64,000 nucleotides of DNA from Streptomyces verrucosisporus (GTDB lineage Bacteria > Actinomycetota > Actinomycetes > Streptomycetales > Streptomycetaceae): contig NZ_JADEYH010000001.1 in assembly GCF_017114865.1 (NCBI RefSeq), positions 248,001-312,000 of the forward strand. The letters run 5' to 3'. The translations under genes were made by a program, and so were the position numbers. The notes beneath the pieces were generated by a model. It was not told the DNA's origin and did not search any database. It was given only the letters and a program-made list of their open reading frames with translations. Position 1 is the stretch's first letter; each line of letters opens with the position of its first letter. Positions 9,450 to 18,194 of the stretch are shown piece after piece.

Positions 9450-10016
9450 GTGACCGGCATGTCCGCGTCCCCGGCGTCCCCGTCGTCCTCCGCCTCCTCC
9501 GCGTCCCCGGAGCCCCCGGCCTCCCCGCGCCCCCTCGTGCGCCCCGCCGCCGAGGAGGACGGCGAGGCCCTGGGGGAGCTGGACCGGCGCACCTGGTCGC
9601 CGGTGCACGCGGTCACCCCGAGGCCGCGGCCGCCGTACGGCCCGTTCTTCCACGACGGCAACCGGCCCCTCCGGTTCCTCGTGGCCGAACTGGAGGGGAG
9701 GCCGGTGGGTCATGTCAAGCTGGTGCGGCCCACCCCGCTCGAGAGCAACGGCCACGTCCGCCAGATCCAGGGGCCGGCGGTGGACGGCACGGTGCGCGGC
9801 CGGGGTGCGGGCAGGGCGCTGCTGCGCGCGGCGACGGCCGGGGCGAGGAGGCGGGGCGCCTCGCGGATCACCCCGCGGGTGCCGGGCCACAACGCGCCCG
9901 CGCGGGCGCTGTACGCCTCGGAGGGCTTCGCGGTGGAGGGCGTGCTGCCCGGGGAGTTCCCGCTGGAGAGCGGGTACGCGGACGACGTGCTGATGGGGCG
10001 CTCGCCGGCGGTCTGA
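9450..10016 (+). CDS. GNAT family N-acetyltransferase
   Basis: A 188-residue acetyltransferase. An unusual Ser/Pro/Ala-only stretch fills residues 4-27, then a GNAT domain: the HVKLVRP and VRQIQGPAVDGTVRGRGAGRALL region contains the acetyl-CoA pyrophosphate loop (R/Q-x-x-G-x-G/A form, RGRGAG), and NAPARALYASEGF is the conserved C-terminal helix. The target amine is unknown. The GTG at 9450 and the ATG at 9459 are both possible starts; neither has a strong ribosome binding site. Confidence 0.8.
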   Translation: MTGMSASPASPSSSASSASPEPPASPRPLVRPAAEEDGEALGELDRRTWSPVHAVTPRPRPPYGPFFHDGNRPLRFLVAELEGRPVGHVKLVRPTPLESNGHVRQIQGPAVDGTVRGRGAGRALLRAATAGARRRGASRITPRVPGHNAPARALYASEGFAVEGVLPGEFPLESGYADDVLMGRSPAV

Positions 10017-10045
10017 CCGCCCCCGGGCCGCCCGCCGGCCAGGGG

Positions 10046-10573
10046 TCACCCCTCCGGCGGCCCGAACCGCTCCCACAGCCGGGGGAAGGCCGCGGCCAGG
10101 GCCCGGTCGTCCTCGGAGCCGGGCGGTGCGCCCTCCGGCTCCAGGGGCGGTTCGGGCAGGCCGAGACCGGGAAGCTCCAGGCCGGTGAGCCGCTCGTAGG
10201 CCTCGTCCGCGGCGCCGCCGATGTCCTCGCCCTCGCCGTCCACCTCCGGGTCGAAGTCCTCCAGCAGAACGGCGAGCGAGTCCGGGTCGTGCAGCGCACC
10301 CTCGAACACCTTCCTGCCCCGGCCGACCAGCCAGCAGCGGAAGGAGTCGAAGGCGTCCTCGTCCGCCCCGCCCAGCAGCACCCGGGCCGCTCCCCACAGA
10401 TCCCGGCGCCAGGCCCGGTTCACCCGGGCCTCGAAGTGGCGGGCGAAGTCCACGACGGTGTCCGGGTCGAGCCGCGTCAGCCGGTCGACCAGCAGTTCGG
10501 CGTGGTCGGCCGGGTCGCCCCCGGCCGCCTCGCGGGTGCCGTCGACCAGCTCCCAGAACTCCGTCTCGTGCAT
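10046..10573 (-). CDS. DUF4240 domain-containing protein
   Basis: A 175-residue acidic soluble protein of unknown function. The N-terminal half (MHETEFWELVDGTREAAGG, then DPDTVVDFARHFEARVNRAW and the DAFDSFRCWLVGRG segment) is the DUF4240 domain common in actinobacteria. The C-terminal third is Pro/Glu-rich with a closing helix. The ATG at 10571-10573 is used; a GTG two codons earlier is possible. It converges on the GNAT gene with 29 bases between stops. Confidence 0.82.
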   Translation of the reverse strand: MHETEFWELVDGTREAAGGDPADHAELLVDRLTRLDPDTVVDFARHFEARVNRAWRRDLWGAARVLLGGADEDAFDSFRCWLVGRGRKVFEGALHDPDSLAVLLEDFDPEVDGEGEDIGGAADEAYERLTGLELPGLGLPEPPLEPEGAPPGSEDDRALAAAFPRLWERFGPPEG

Positions 10574-10784
10574 CGTCACGGGACCAAGCATCCGCCCTGC
10601 CGGCGCCGCCCGCACGCGGGGCGGCCGGCCGGCGCGGCGCCCGGTCCGGACCCGACCGGCGGGAATACCCGACAGAAGGTGTCCGGTATCGGTGGCAGCG
10701 TGCCCGGTGCGCACAAGGCGCCGGGCAGGTACGGGTACAGGTGACGGCCGAGCGGGCGCCGAGGACACACGGAAGGACGAACAC

Positions 10785-11729
10785 GTGAACACGGCAGCGG
10801 TGTCAGCGGCATCGGGGAAGAGCCTGGAGGGCAAGGTCGCCCTGGTGGCGGGGGCCACCAGGGGCGCGGGCCGGGCCATGGCCGTGGAGCTGGGCCGGGC
10901 GGGCGCGACGGTGTACGCCACCGGCCGCACCACACGCGGGCACGTCAGCGAGGTGGGCCGCCCCACCGAGACGATCGAGGAGACCGCCGAACTGGTCACG
11001 GCGGCAGGGGGCACCGGCATCGCGGCGGTGGTCGACCACCTGGAGCCACAGGAGGTCCGCGCCCTGGTGGAGCGGATCGACCGCGAGCACGGGCGCCTGG
11101 ACGTCCTGGTCAACGACGTCTGGGGCGGCGACCACCTGCTCGACTTCGACACGAAGGTGTGGGAGGTCGAGCTGGACAAGGGGCTGCGGATGCTGCGGCT
11201 GGGGGTGGAGACCCACTTGATCACCAGCCACTTCGCCCTGCCCCTGCTGATCCGGCGGCCGGGCGGGCTGGTGGTGGAGGTCACCGACGGCACCGCCGAG
11301 TACAACGGCCCCAGGTACCGCGGCAACCTCTTCTTCGACCTGACGAAGAACGCCCCGATCCGGGCGGCCTTCGGCCTCGCCGAGGAGCTGAGGGAGTACG
11401 GCTGCACGGCGGTCTGCCTCTCCCCGGGCTTCCTGCGTTCGGAGGAGATGCTCGACGCTCTCGGGGTGAGCGAGGAGAACTGGCGCGACGCTCTCGCGCA
11501 GGAGCCGCACTTCGCCATCGCCGAGTCGCCCGCCTACATCGGCCGGGCGGTGGCGGCGCTGGCGTGCGACCCGGACGCGGCCCGCTGGAACGGGCAGTCC
11601 CTGTCCAGCGGGCAGCTCGCCGTCGAGTACGGCTTCACCGACACCGACGGCTCGCGGCCGGACGGCTGGCGGTACTTCATCGAGGTCGTCCACGGCGGGA
11701 AGGAGGCGAGCCCCGAGGACTACCGGTAG
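10785..11729 (+). CDS. SDR family oxidoreductase
   Basis: A 314-residue short-chain dehydrogenase/reductase. The Rossmann motif VALVAGATRGAGRAMA (about residues 18-33) gives TGxxxGxG-type NADP binding, VLVNDVWGGD replaces the usual NNAG, and the active site resembles an atypical SDR since the usual YxxxK reads FDLTKNAP, with Phe in place of Tyr. The enzyme is also longer than a classical 250-residue SDR. The GTG at 10785 has GGAAGGA eight bases upstream. Its 3' end overlaps the convergent WYL regulator by 10 bases, which suggests a functional pair. Substrate unknown. Confidence 0.85.
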   Translation: MNTAAVSAASGKSLEGKVALVAGATRGAGRAMAVELGRAGATVYATGRTTRGHVSEVGRPTETIEETAELVTAAGGTGIAAVVDHLEPQEVRALVERIDREHGRLDVLVNDVWGGDHLLDFDTKVWEVELDKGLRMLRLGVETHLITSHFALPLLIRRPGGLVVEVTDGTAEYNGPRYRGNLFFDLTKNAPIRAAFGLAEELREYGCTAVCLSPGFLRSEEMLDALGVSEENWRDALAQEPHFAIAESPAYIGRAVAALACDPDAARWNGQSLSSGQLAVEYGFTDTDGSRPDGWRYFIEVVHGGKEASPEDYR

Positions 11730-12685
11730 AGCCCGGCCATCCGCTCGGCCGCCCGTGCCATGCGCTCGCGCAGCGCGGGCGGGCCGAGCACCTCGCACTC
11801 GGGACCGAGGGCGAGCAGCTGGTCGAAGGCGACGTCCAGGGACTCCACGGGCAGGGTGACGGTGGTCAGCCCCTCCTCGTCGGTCTCCCCCCGCGCCAGC
11901 GCGTCCTCGGCCGCCGCCCGGTCGGTGGCGTACCGCAGCGCGCGCACCCCGGCCTGAGTCAGCCGCACCACGGCGGTCCCGCGCAGGATCGAGCGGGCGA
12001 AGGCCGCGGCCCGCTCCTCCCAGAAACCGGCCAGGTCGAAGTCCGCCTCCCGCTCGAACCGCCCGTCGAGCGGGGCGGCGGAGTCGAAGCGGTCCACCCG
12101 GTAGACGCGCGGGTCGCCGTCGGCGCGGGCGACGAGGTACCACACGCCGGCCTTGAGCACCAGACCGTACGGCTCCAGCGTCCGCCGCACCCGGGAGCCG
12201 TCCCGGCGGCGGTAGCGCGCGGTGACCGGCCGGTCGTCCCACACGGCCTCGGCCAGTGCCGGCAACGCCTCCGGCGTCCCGGTCGGCTGCCACCATCCCG
12301 GTGCGTCCAGATGGAACCGCTGCGCCGCGCTGCGCGGGGCGTCCGCCAGCTCGGGGGTGAGGGCCGCGGCCACCTTCAGCCGGGCGGCCGAGGCCGCGTC
12401 CGCCAGACCCATCTCCCGCAGCGCGGAGGGAACCCCGGACAGGAACAGAGCCTCCGCCTCGTCGCGCCCCAGACCCGTCAGCCGGGTGCGGTAGCCGCCG
12501 ACCAGCCGGTAGCCGCCGGTCCGCCCTCGGTCGGCGTAGACGGGGATCCCCGCCTCCGACAGGGCCAGCGCGTCGCGGGCGACGGTGCGCTCGGAGACCT
12601 CCAGCCGCTCGGCCAGTTCGGCGGCGGTCATCGACCGCCGCGTCTGGAGCAGCAGCACCATCTCGATCAGCCGGGCAGCACGCAT
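11720..12685 (-). CDS. HTH/WYL-domain transcriptional regulator (YafY type)
   Basis: A 321-residue regulator. The N-terminal winged helix-turn-helix (residues 5-55, MTAAELAERLEVSERTVARDALALSEAGI) is followed by a WYL domain at about 140-220 (RRTLEPYGLVLKAGVWYLVARADG) and a C-terminal WCX module. WYL domains sense ligands such as nucleic acids or metabolites. The gene overlaps the end of the SDR gene tail-to-tail by 10 bases and so its natural target may be that SDR. The start lacks a ribosome binding site; GATGAT on the minus strand (12692-12697) ends six bases upstream, suggesting a leaderless mRNA. Confidence 0.88.
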   Translation of the reverse strand: MRAARLIEMVLLLQTRRSMTAAELAERLEVSERTVARDALALSEAGIPVYADRGRTGGYRLVGGYRTRLTGLGRDEAEALFLSGVPSALREMGLADAASAARLKVAAALTPELADAPRSAAQRFHLDAPGWWQPTGTPEALPALAEAVWDDRPVTARYRRRDGSRVRRTLEPYGLVLKAGVWYLVARADGDPRVYRVDRFDSAAPLDGRFEREADFDLAGFWEERAAAFARSILRGTAVVRLTQAGVRALRYATDRAAAEDALARGETDEEGLTTVTLPVESLDVAFDQLLALGPECEVLGPPALRERMARAAERMAGLYR

Positions 12686-12691
12686 GCGCCC

Positions 12692-12697
12692 ATCATC
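12692..12697 (-). promoter_or_regulatory. -10 hexamer of the WYL regulator (leaderless)
   Basis: GATGAT on the minus strand ends six bases before the ATG at 12685; no Shine-Dalgarno is present. Confidence 0.4.
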
Positions 12698-12775
12698 CCC
12701 GCCGGGGCGCGCGGCGCGGCGCGCGCTGTTAGCGTGCTGTCAACCCATAGGGACAAACGCCGAGGAACGTCGCAT

Positions 12776-14365
12776 ATGGCCACCGAATCCAGCAGCACCC
12801 CGACGACCCCGCCGCCCCGCGCCCAGTGGGGGACCCGCACGGGCTTCCTGCTGGCGGCGATCGGCTCGGCCATCGGGCTCGGCAACATCTGGCGCTTCCC
12901 CTCCGAGGCGTACAAGAACGGCGGCGGGGCGTTCCTGCTGCCCTATCTGATCGCCCTGCTGACGGCGGGCCTGCCGTTGCTGATCCTGGAGTACACGCTG
13001 GGCCGCCGCTACAGGAAGTCCCCGCCCGGCGCTTTCCGCAGGCTGTCCGGTCCGGCGCAGGCGATCGGCTGGTGGCAGGTGGCGGTCTCCTTCGTCATCG
13101 CCGCCTACTACGCCGTGATCCTGGCCTGGGCCGTGCGCTACGTGGGCTTCTCGGTGGGCGAGCAGTGGGGCGACGACCCGAACGCCTACTTCTTCGGCGA
13201 CTTCCTGCGCACCGCCGAGCAGCCCGGCTGGATCTCCTCCTACGTCGGCGGCGTGTTCTGGCCGCTGCTGGTCATCTGGATCGCGGCCCTGACCGTCCTG
13301 GCCCTGGGGGTGCGGCGCGGCATCGAGATGGCCAACCGGATCTTCATCCCGCTGCTGGTGGTCTTCTTCGTCGTCCTGGTGATCCGCGCGGTCACCCTGG
13401 ACGGAGCCGGGACGGGCCTGGACGCGCTGTTCTCGCCCGACTGGAGTGCGCTGGCCGAGGGCGGTGTCTGGGTCGCCGCCTACGGGCAGATCTTCTTCTC
13501 CCTCTCGGTCGGCTTCGGCATCATGATCACCTACGCCTCCTACCTGCGCCGCCGCGCCGACCTCACCGGCTCCGCGCTGGTGGCCGGATTCGCCAACAGC
13601 TCCTTCGAACTCCTGGCGGGCATCGGGGTGTTCGCCACCCTCGGCTTCCTCTCCGCCGCCAGCGGCACACCGGTGGGGGAGACCGTCACCGACGGCATCG
13701 GCCTGGCGTTCATCGCCTTCCCGACGATCATCTCCAACATGCCGCTGGGCACCCTGTTCGGCCTGCTGTTCTTCGGCTCCCTGGTGATCGCCGGCTTCAC
13801 CTCGCTGATCTCCATCGTGGAGGTGGTGGTCGCCTCGGTGCAGGACAAGACCGGCATCGGGCGCGTCCCGGCCGTGCTCGGCGCCGGCGGCCTGACGGCC
13901 CTGGTGTCCGTCCTGCTCTTCCCCACCGACAGCGGGCTGTACCTGCTGGACTCCGCCGACCACTTCATCAACCGCTACGGCATCGCCCTGGCCTCCCTGG
14001 TCGCGGTGATCGTCATCGCCTGGGTGCTGCGCAGGCTGCCGGTGCTCCAGCGGGACGCGGACGCCACCTCCGCCATCCGGCTGGGCGTGTGGTGGCGGCT
14101 GGCCCTGGGGGTCGTCACCCCGCTGGTGCTGGGCTGGATGATGGTGGACAGCCTGCGCTCGGAGTTCGACGAGAACTACGGGGGATACCCCTCCGGCTTC
14201 CTGTTCTGGTCCGGGTGGGCGGTCGCCCTGGGCGCGCTGGCCTTCGGCGTGCTGGCCTCCCTGCTCCCCTGGCCGCGCGGCACGGAGCCGGCGGGTACGG
14301 AGCCTTCGGGGCCGGCCGGCCCCGTGGAGACGCGACCGGGCACGCCCGGTGAAGGGAGGCACTGA
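12776..14365 (+). CDS. Sodium-dependent neurotransmitter-symporter family (NSS) transporter, MetP-like
   Basis: A 529-residue transporter with about 12 membrane helices. The first helix carries the NSS signature GLGNIWRFPSEAYKNGGGAF, which lines the sodium and substrate site in LeuT-type proteins. The N-terminal 20 residues are Thr/Pro/Ser-rich cytoplasm. In corynebacteria a transporter of this type (MetP) works with a tiny partner (MetS) to import methionine and alanine; the same pairing is present here, with the next gene overlapping the stop codon. TAGCGT at 12730-12735 is a plausible -10. Substrate in this organism is inferred, not shown. Confidence 0.9.
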   Translation: MATESSSTPTTPPPRAQWGTRTGFLLAAIGSAIGLGNIWRFPSEAYKNGGGAFLLPYLIALLTAGLPLLILEYTLGRRYRKSPPGAFRRLSGPAQAIGWWQVAVSFVIAAYYAVILAWAVRYVGFSVGEQWGDDPNAYFFGDFLRTAEQPGWISSYVGGVFWPLLVIWIAALTVLALGVRRGIEMANRIFIPLLVVFFVVLVIRAVTLDGAGTGLDALFSPDWSALAEGGVWVAAYGQIFFSLSVGFGIMITYASYLRRRADLTGSALVAGFANSSFELLAGIGVFATLGFLSAASGTPVGETVTDGIGLAFIAFPTIISNMPLGTLFGLLFFGSLVIAGFTSLISIVEVVVASVQDKTGIGRVPAVLGAGGLTALVSVLLFPTDSGLYLLDSADHFINRYGIALASLVAVIVIAWVLRRLPVLQRDADATSAIRLGVWWRLALGVVTPLVLGWMMVDSLRSEFDENYGGYPSGFLFWSGWAVALGALAFGVLASLLPWPRGTEPAGTEPSGPAGPVETRPGTPGEGRH

Positions 14366-14469
14366 TGTCGGCGGGCGCCATCGCGATGATGATCGTCGCC
14401 ATGGTCGTGGTGTGGGGCGGGCTGCTCGCGGCCATCCTCAAGCTCCGCGGCCACACCGAGGAGTACTGA
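14365..14469 (+). CDS. metS: MetS-type small subunit of NSS transporter (34 aa)
   Basis: A 34-residue single-helix membrane protein, too short for ordinary gene finding. It starts MSAGAIAMMIVAMVVVWGGL and ends in a charged RGHTEEY tail, exactly the pattern of the MetS/MetP methionine-alanine importer small subunit family. Its ATG overlaps the transporter's stop codon (TGATG) and GGAGG lies just upstream, so the two are translationally coupled. The partner is probably required for transport activity as in Corynebacterium glutamicum. Confidence 0.88.
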   Translation: MSAGAIAMMIVAMVVVWGGLLAAILKLRGHTEEY

Positions 14470-14503
14470 CACCCCCGGGCGGCCGGACCACGGTCCGGAG
14501 CGG

Positions 14504-14547
14504 GGCCGGGCGCGCCTCCCGGCAGGTGGGAGGAGACGCGCCCGGCC
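14504..14547. terminator. Hairpin after metS
   Basis: Left arm 14504-14520 pairs with 14528-14533 and 14537-14547 (three-base bulge, seven-base loop). It lies in the convergent gap between metS and aceE. Confidence 0.65.
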
Positions 14548-14555
14548 GACCGGAG

Positions 14556-14588
14556 CCGCCCGGCGGCGCGGGGAGGGCCGCCGGGCGG
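14556..14588. terminator. Second hairpin between metS and aceE
   Basis: Perfect 12-base arms (14556-14567 and 14577-14588) with a nine-base loop, 26 bases beyond the aceE stop on the minus strand. Confidence 0.6.
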
Positions 14589-14613
14589 GAGGGGCGGCCG
14601 GGGCCGGGTGCCC

Positions 14614-17307
14614 TCAGGCCAGGCCGTAGCGCTCGGCCGCCTCGCGCACCGTCTCCCGCTTGACCTCGCCGCGCCGGGCCAGCCGGTCCAGGGCCGCCAC
14701 CGCGACCGACTCGGCGTCCACCCCGAAGTGGCGGCGGGCCGCCTCGCGGGTGTCCGACAGACCGAAGCCGTCGGTGCCCAGCGAGGACCAGTCCTGCTCC
14801 ACCCACGGGGCGATCTGGTCGGGCACCGCCCGCATCCAGTCGCTGACCGCGAGGACCGGACCGGGCGCGCCGCACAGCGCGCGGGTGACGTACGGGACGC
14901 GGTCCTCGCCGTTGAGCTGCGCCGCGTCGCAGGACAGGGCATCGCGGCGCAGCTCGCTCCAGGAGGTGGCGGACCACACGTCGGCGGTCACGCCCCAGTC
15001 GTCGGCGAGGAGGCGCTGGGCGTCCAGCGCCCAGTGGATGGCGGTTCCCGAGGCCAGCAGCTGGATCCGGGGCGTTTCGTCACCGGAGGGGGACGTGGCG
15101 GGGGTCCCCTCCCGGAAGCGGTACAGACCCTTGAGGATGCCCTCCTCCACGCCCTCGGGCATGGGCGGCTGGACCTTCGGCTCGTTGTAGACGGTCAGGT
15201 AGTAGAAGACGTCCTCCGGTTTCGGCCCGTACATCCGGCGCAGGCCGTCGCGCACGATCACCGCGATCTCGTAGGCGAAGGCCGGGTCGTAGTTGAGCGA
15301 GGCCGGGTTGGTGGCCGCGATCAGGTGGGAGTGGCCGTCGGCGTGCTGCAGGCCCTCGCCGGTGAGCGTGGTGCGGCCGGCGGTGGCGCCGACGACGAAG
15401 CCGCGGCCGAGCTGGTCGGCGAGCTGCCAGAACTGGTCGCCGGTGCGCTGCCAGCCGAACATCGAGTAGAAGATGTAGAACGGGATCATCGGCTCGCCGT
15501 GCGTGGCGTACGAGGTGGCGGCTGCGATGAAGTCGGCCATGGCGCCGGCCTCGGTGATCCCCTCGTTGAGGATCTGCCCGTCGGCCGCCTCCTTGTAGTA
15601 CATCAGCTGGTCGCGGTCGACCGGCTCGTACGTCTGGCCCTTGGGCGAGTAGATGCCGGCCGAGGGGAACAGCGACTCCATGCCGAAGGTGCGGGCCTCG
15701 TCGGGGACGATCGGCACCCAGCGCCTGCCGGTCTCCGGATCCCGCATCAGGTCCTTGACCAGGCGTACGAACGCCATGGTCGTGGCCGTCTCCTGCTTGC
15801 CCGACCCCTTCCTCAGGGACTGGAAGGCGCGCTCTCCCGGCTCGGGCAGCGCCGGGACCGGATGGGTGCGGCGGGCCGGGGCGGGACCGCCGAGGGCGGC
15901 GCGGCGCTCGGTGAGGTAGCGCGCCTCGGGGGAGTCGGGGCCGGGGTGGCCGTAGGGCACCGGGCCGTCGCCCAGGGCGCTGTCGGGGATCGGCAGGCCG
16001 AGCAGGTCGCGCATGTCCCTGAACTCGTCGGCCGTCAGCTTCTTCATCTGGTGGTTGGCGTTCTTGGACTCGAAGCCCCGGCCGAGGGTGTGGCCCTTGA
16101 CGGTCTGCGCCAGGATCACCGTCGGCGCGCCCTCGTGCTCGAGCGCGGCCCGGTAGGCGGCGTACACCTTGCGGGGCTCGTGGCCGCCGCGCGAGGTGTG
16201 GAAGCACTCGATGATCTTCGCGTCGGTCAGCACCTCCGCCATCTCGGCCAGCGCCGGGTCGGCGCCGAAGAAGTGCTCGCGGATGTAGGCGGCGTCGCGG
16301 GTGGCGTAGGTCTGGAACTGGGCGTCGGGCACCTCGCGCAGCCGCCTGACCAGGGCGCCGGTGGTGTCCATGGCGAGCAGGTCGTCCCAGGCCGACCCCC
16401 ACAGCGACTTGACGACGTGCCAGCCGGCGGCGCGGAACTGCGCTTCCAGCTCCTGCACGACTCGGAAATTGGCGCGTACCGGGCCGTCCAGGCGCTGGAG
16501 GTTGCAGTTGACCACGAAGGTGAGGTTGTCCAGCCCCTCGCGCGCGGCGAGGGCGAGGGCGGCGGTCGACTCCGGCTCGTCCATCTCGCCGTCGCCGAGG
16601 AAGGCCCACACGCGGCTGCCGGAGGTGTCCTTGATGCCGCGGCCGGCCAGATAGCGGTTGAAGCGGGCCTGGTAGATCGCCGAGAGCGGGCCCAGGCCCA
16701 TGGAGACGGTCGGGAACTCCCACAGCCAGGGCAGCCGGCGCGGGTGCGGGTAGGAGGGCAGCCCGCCGCCGCCGGCCTCCCGGCGGAAGTTGTCCAGCTG
16801 CGCTTCGGTCAGCCGTCCGTCGAGGAAGGCGCGGGCGTAGATGCCGGGGGAGGCGTGGCCCTGGATGTAGAGCTGGTCGCCGGAGCCGGGGGCCTCGGGT
16901 GAGGACTTGCCGCGGAAGAAGTGGTTGAAGCCGGTCTCGTAGAGCCAGGCGGCGGAGGCGAAGGTGGCTATGTGGCCGCCGACGCCGAAGCGGGAGCCGC
17001 GGGTGACCATGGCGGCGGCGTTCCAGCGGTTCCAGGCGGCGATCCGCCGCTCCATGTCCTCGTCGCCGGGGAAGGCGGGCTCGGCGGCGGTGGGGACGGT
17101 GTTGACGTAGTCCGTCTCCGGCAGCGCGGGGAGGCCGATTCCGGTGCGGCCGGCGTGCTCCAGGGTGCGCCGCATCAGGTACGCCGCCCGGTGCGGACCG
17201 GCCTCGCGGGCGACGGCGTCCAGGGACGCGGCCCACTCGGCGGTCTCCTCGGGATCGCGGTCGACGAGCTGGTCGAGCTCGCTGGGGGCGCGTTCGGCGT
17301 CGGTCAT
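14614..17307 (-). CDS. aceE: Pyruvate dehydrogenase E1 component, homodimeric type
   Basis: Decarboxylates pyruvate with thiamine diphosphate and passes the acetyl group to lipoyl-E2. The 897-residue protein is the normal length for the AceE class. The thiamine-diphosphate motif GDGEMDEPE lies at 238-246 and ends at NCNLQ (267-271); the C-terminal transketolase-like domain carries [18 protein letters not shown] and the [10 protein letters not shown] region. The ATG at 17305-17307 is followed downstream by no partner; the E2 and E3 genes lie 3-4 kb away on the same strand. A GntR-family regulator is encoded immediately upstream (146-base gap holding two palindromes), strongly suggesting dedicated control. 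Confidence 0.97.
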   Translation of the reverse strand: MTDAERAPSELDQLVDRDPEETAEWAASLDAVAREAGPHRAAYLMRRTLEHAGRTGIGLPALPETDYVNTVPTAAEPAFPGDEDMERRIAAWNRWNAAAMVTRGSRFGVGGHIATFASAAWLYETGFNHFFRGKSSPEAPGSGDQLYIQGHASPGIYARAFLDGRLTEAQLDNFRREAGGGGLPSYPHPRRLPWLWEFPTVSMGLGPLSAIYQARFNRYLAGRGIKDTSGSRVWAFLGDGEMDEPESTAALALAAREGLDNLTFVVNCNLQRLDGPVRANFRVVQELEAQFRAAGWHVVKSLWGSAWDDLLAMDTTGALVRRLREVPDAQFQTYATRDAAYIREHFFGADPALAEMAEVLTDAKIIECFHTSRGGHEPRKVYAAYRAALEHEGAPTVILAQTVKGHTLGRGFESKNANHQMKKLTADEFRDMRDLLGLPIPDSALGDGPVPYGHPGPDSPEARYLTERRAALGGPAPARRTHPVPALPEPGERAFQSLRKGSGKQETATTMAFVRLVKDLMRDPETGRRWVPIVPDEARTFGMESLFPSAGIYSPKGQTYEPVDRDQLMYYKEAADGQILNEGITEAGAMADFIAAATSYATHGEPMIPFYIFYSMFGWQRTGDQFWQLADQLGRGFVVGATAGRTTLTGEGLQHADGHSHLIAATNPASLNYDPAFAYEIAVIVRDGLRRMYGPKPEDVFYYLTVYNEPKVQPPMPEGVEEGILKGLYRFREGTPATSPSGDETPRIQLLASGTAIHWALDAQRLLADDWGVTADVWSATSWSELRRDALSCDAAQLNGEDRVPYVTRALCGAPGPVLAVSDWMRAVPDQIAPWVEQDWSSLGTDGFGLSDTREAARRHFGVDAESVAVAALDRLARRGEVKRETVREAAERYGLA

Positions 17308-17347
17308 GGTGTGGCCGCCTTCCGGACAGAACGGGACATGGGGTGGG

Positions 17348-17360
17348 GGGTGTCACACCC
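17348..17360 (-). promoter_or_regulatory. Palindrome upstream of aceE
   Basis: GGGTGT-C-ACACCC, six-base arms about one centre base, about 40 bases before the aceE start. Candidate operator for the neighbouring GntR protein. Confidence 0.35.
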
Positions 17361-17381
17361 ACTGCCGGACTGTACGCCCAC

Positions 17382-17397
17382 GATCGATGATCGATCA
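17382..17397 (-). promoter_or_regulatory. GATC-rich palindrome upstream of aceE
   Basis: A perfect TGATCGATCA palindrome (17388-17397) overlaps a second, imperfect copy of ATCGAT in 17382-17387. It lies about 80 bases before aceE in the gap after the GntR gene, a natural place for autoregulation and control of aceE. Confidence 0.45.
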
Positions 17398-17453
17398 AAG
17401 GGTGGGAGCCGAAAAAGCGCCGGAAGAACGAAATTGGCATTCAGTGCCGCGAA

Positions 17454-18077
17454 TCAGGCACGGGGTGCACACCCCAGTACGTGCTCCTTGACCAGCTCGC
17501 CGATGCGCGGATCGCGCCCGCGGAACGCCTCCACTACCGCCTCGTGCTCCTCGGCGTACGACTGCTGCCGGGTGCCCAGCCAGCGGATGGCGAGCGTGGT
17601 CCACACCCCGATGCCCAGCGACTCCCAGGTGTGCAGCAGCACGCTGTTCCCGGACGCGCGCACCAGCTCCCGGTGGAAGGCGACCGTGTGCCGCACCTGC
17701 GCCTCGCCGTCCCCGGCCCGGTCCGCCTCGTACAGCCGCGCCACGTGCTCCTCCAGCGCCGAGGTGTCCCCCGACAGGCGGTCGGCGGCCAGCTCGGCGG
17801 CGATCTGCTCCAGCCCGGCACGCACCGGGTAGATCTCCTCCAGATCGGCCGCCGTCAGGTTCCGCACCCGCACGCCCTTGTTCGGCGCCGACTCGATCAG
17901 CCGCAGCGCCTCCAGCTCGCGCAGCGCCTCGCGCACGGGTGTCTGGCTGACCTCCAGCTCCACGGCGATCCGCCGCTCCACGATGCGCTCGCCCGGCTTC
18001 CAGCGCCCGCGGACGATGCCCTCCACGATGTGCTCGCGGATCTGCTCGCGCAGGGAGTGGACGACGGGCGGGGCCAT
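17454..18077 (-). CDS. GntR family (FadR subfamily) transcriptional regulator
   Basis: A 207-residue regulator. The N-terminal winged helix occupies residues 8-72 (IVEGIVRGRWKPGERIVERR, then SQTPVREALRELEALRLIE, a classic GntR recognition helix). The C-terminal FCD domain (about 80-200) is all-helical and binds small carboxylates, often through a metal held by Asp and three His residues; H-F-H-RELV and related residues are present. It lies directly upstream of aceE on the same strand, so it is probably the functional counterpart of PdhR, though it is not its orthologue for certain. Confidence 0.88.
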   Translation of the reverse strand: MAPPVVHSLREQIREHIVEGIVRGRWKPGERIVERRIAVELEVSQTPVREALRELEALRLIESAPNKGVRVRNLTAADLEEIYPVRAGLEQIAAELAADRLSGDTSALEEHVARLYEADRAGDGEAQVRHTVAFHRELVRASGNSVLLHTWESLGIGVWTTLAIRWLGTRQQSYAEEHEAVVEAFRGRDPRIGELVKEHVLGCAPRA

Positions 18078-18141
18078 GGGCGCTCCTTGTCTGCCTTCTT
18101 CGGGGGGGAGGACAACGACGATACGGGCCCCGCCCGCACGG

Positions 18142-18180
18142 CGGCGCCCCCGCCCGGATCCGTTCCGGGCGGGGGCGCCG
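18142..18180 (-). terminator. Strong hairpin after the E2 gene
   Basis: Perfect 17-base arms (18142-18158 and 18164-18180) with a five-base loop, just downstream of the E2 stop on the minus strand. Confidence 0.8.
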
Positions 18181-18194
18181 ATGCGGGGGAGCGG

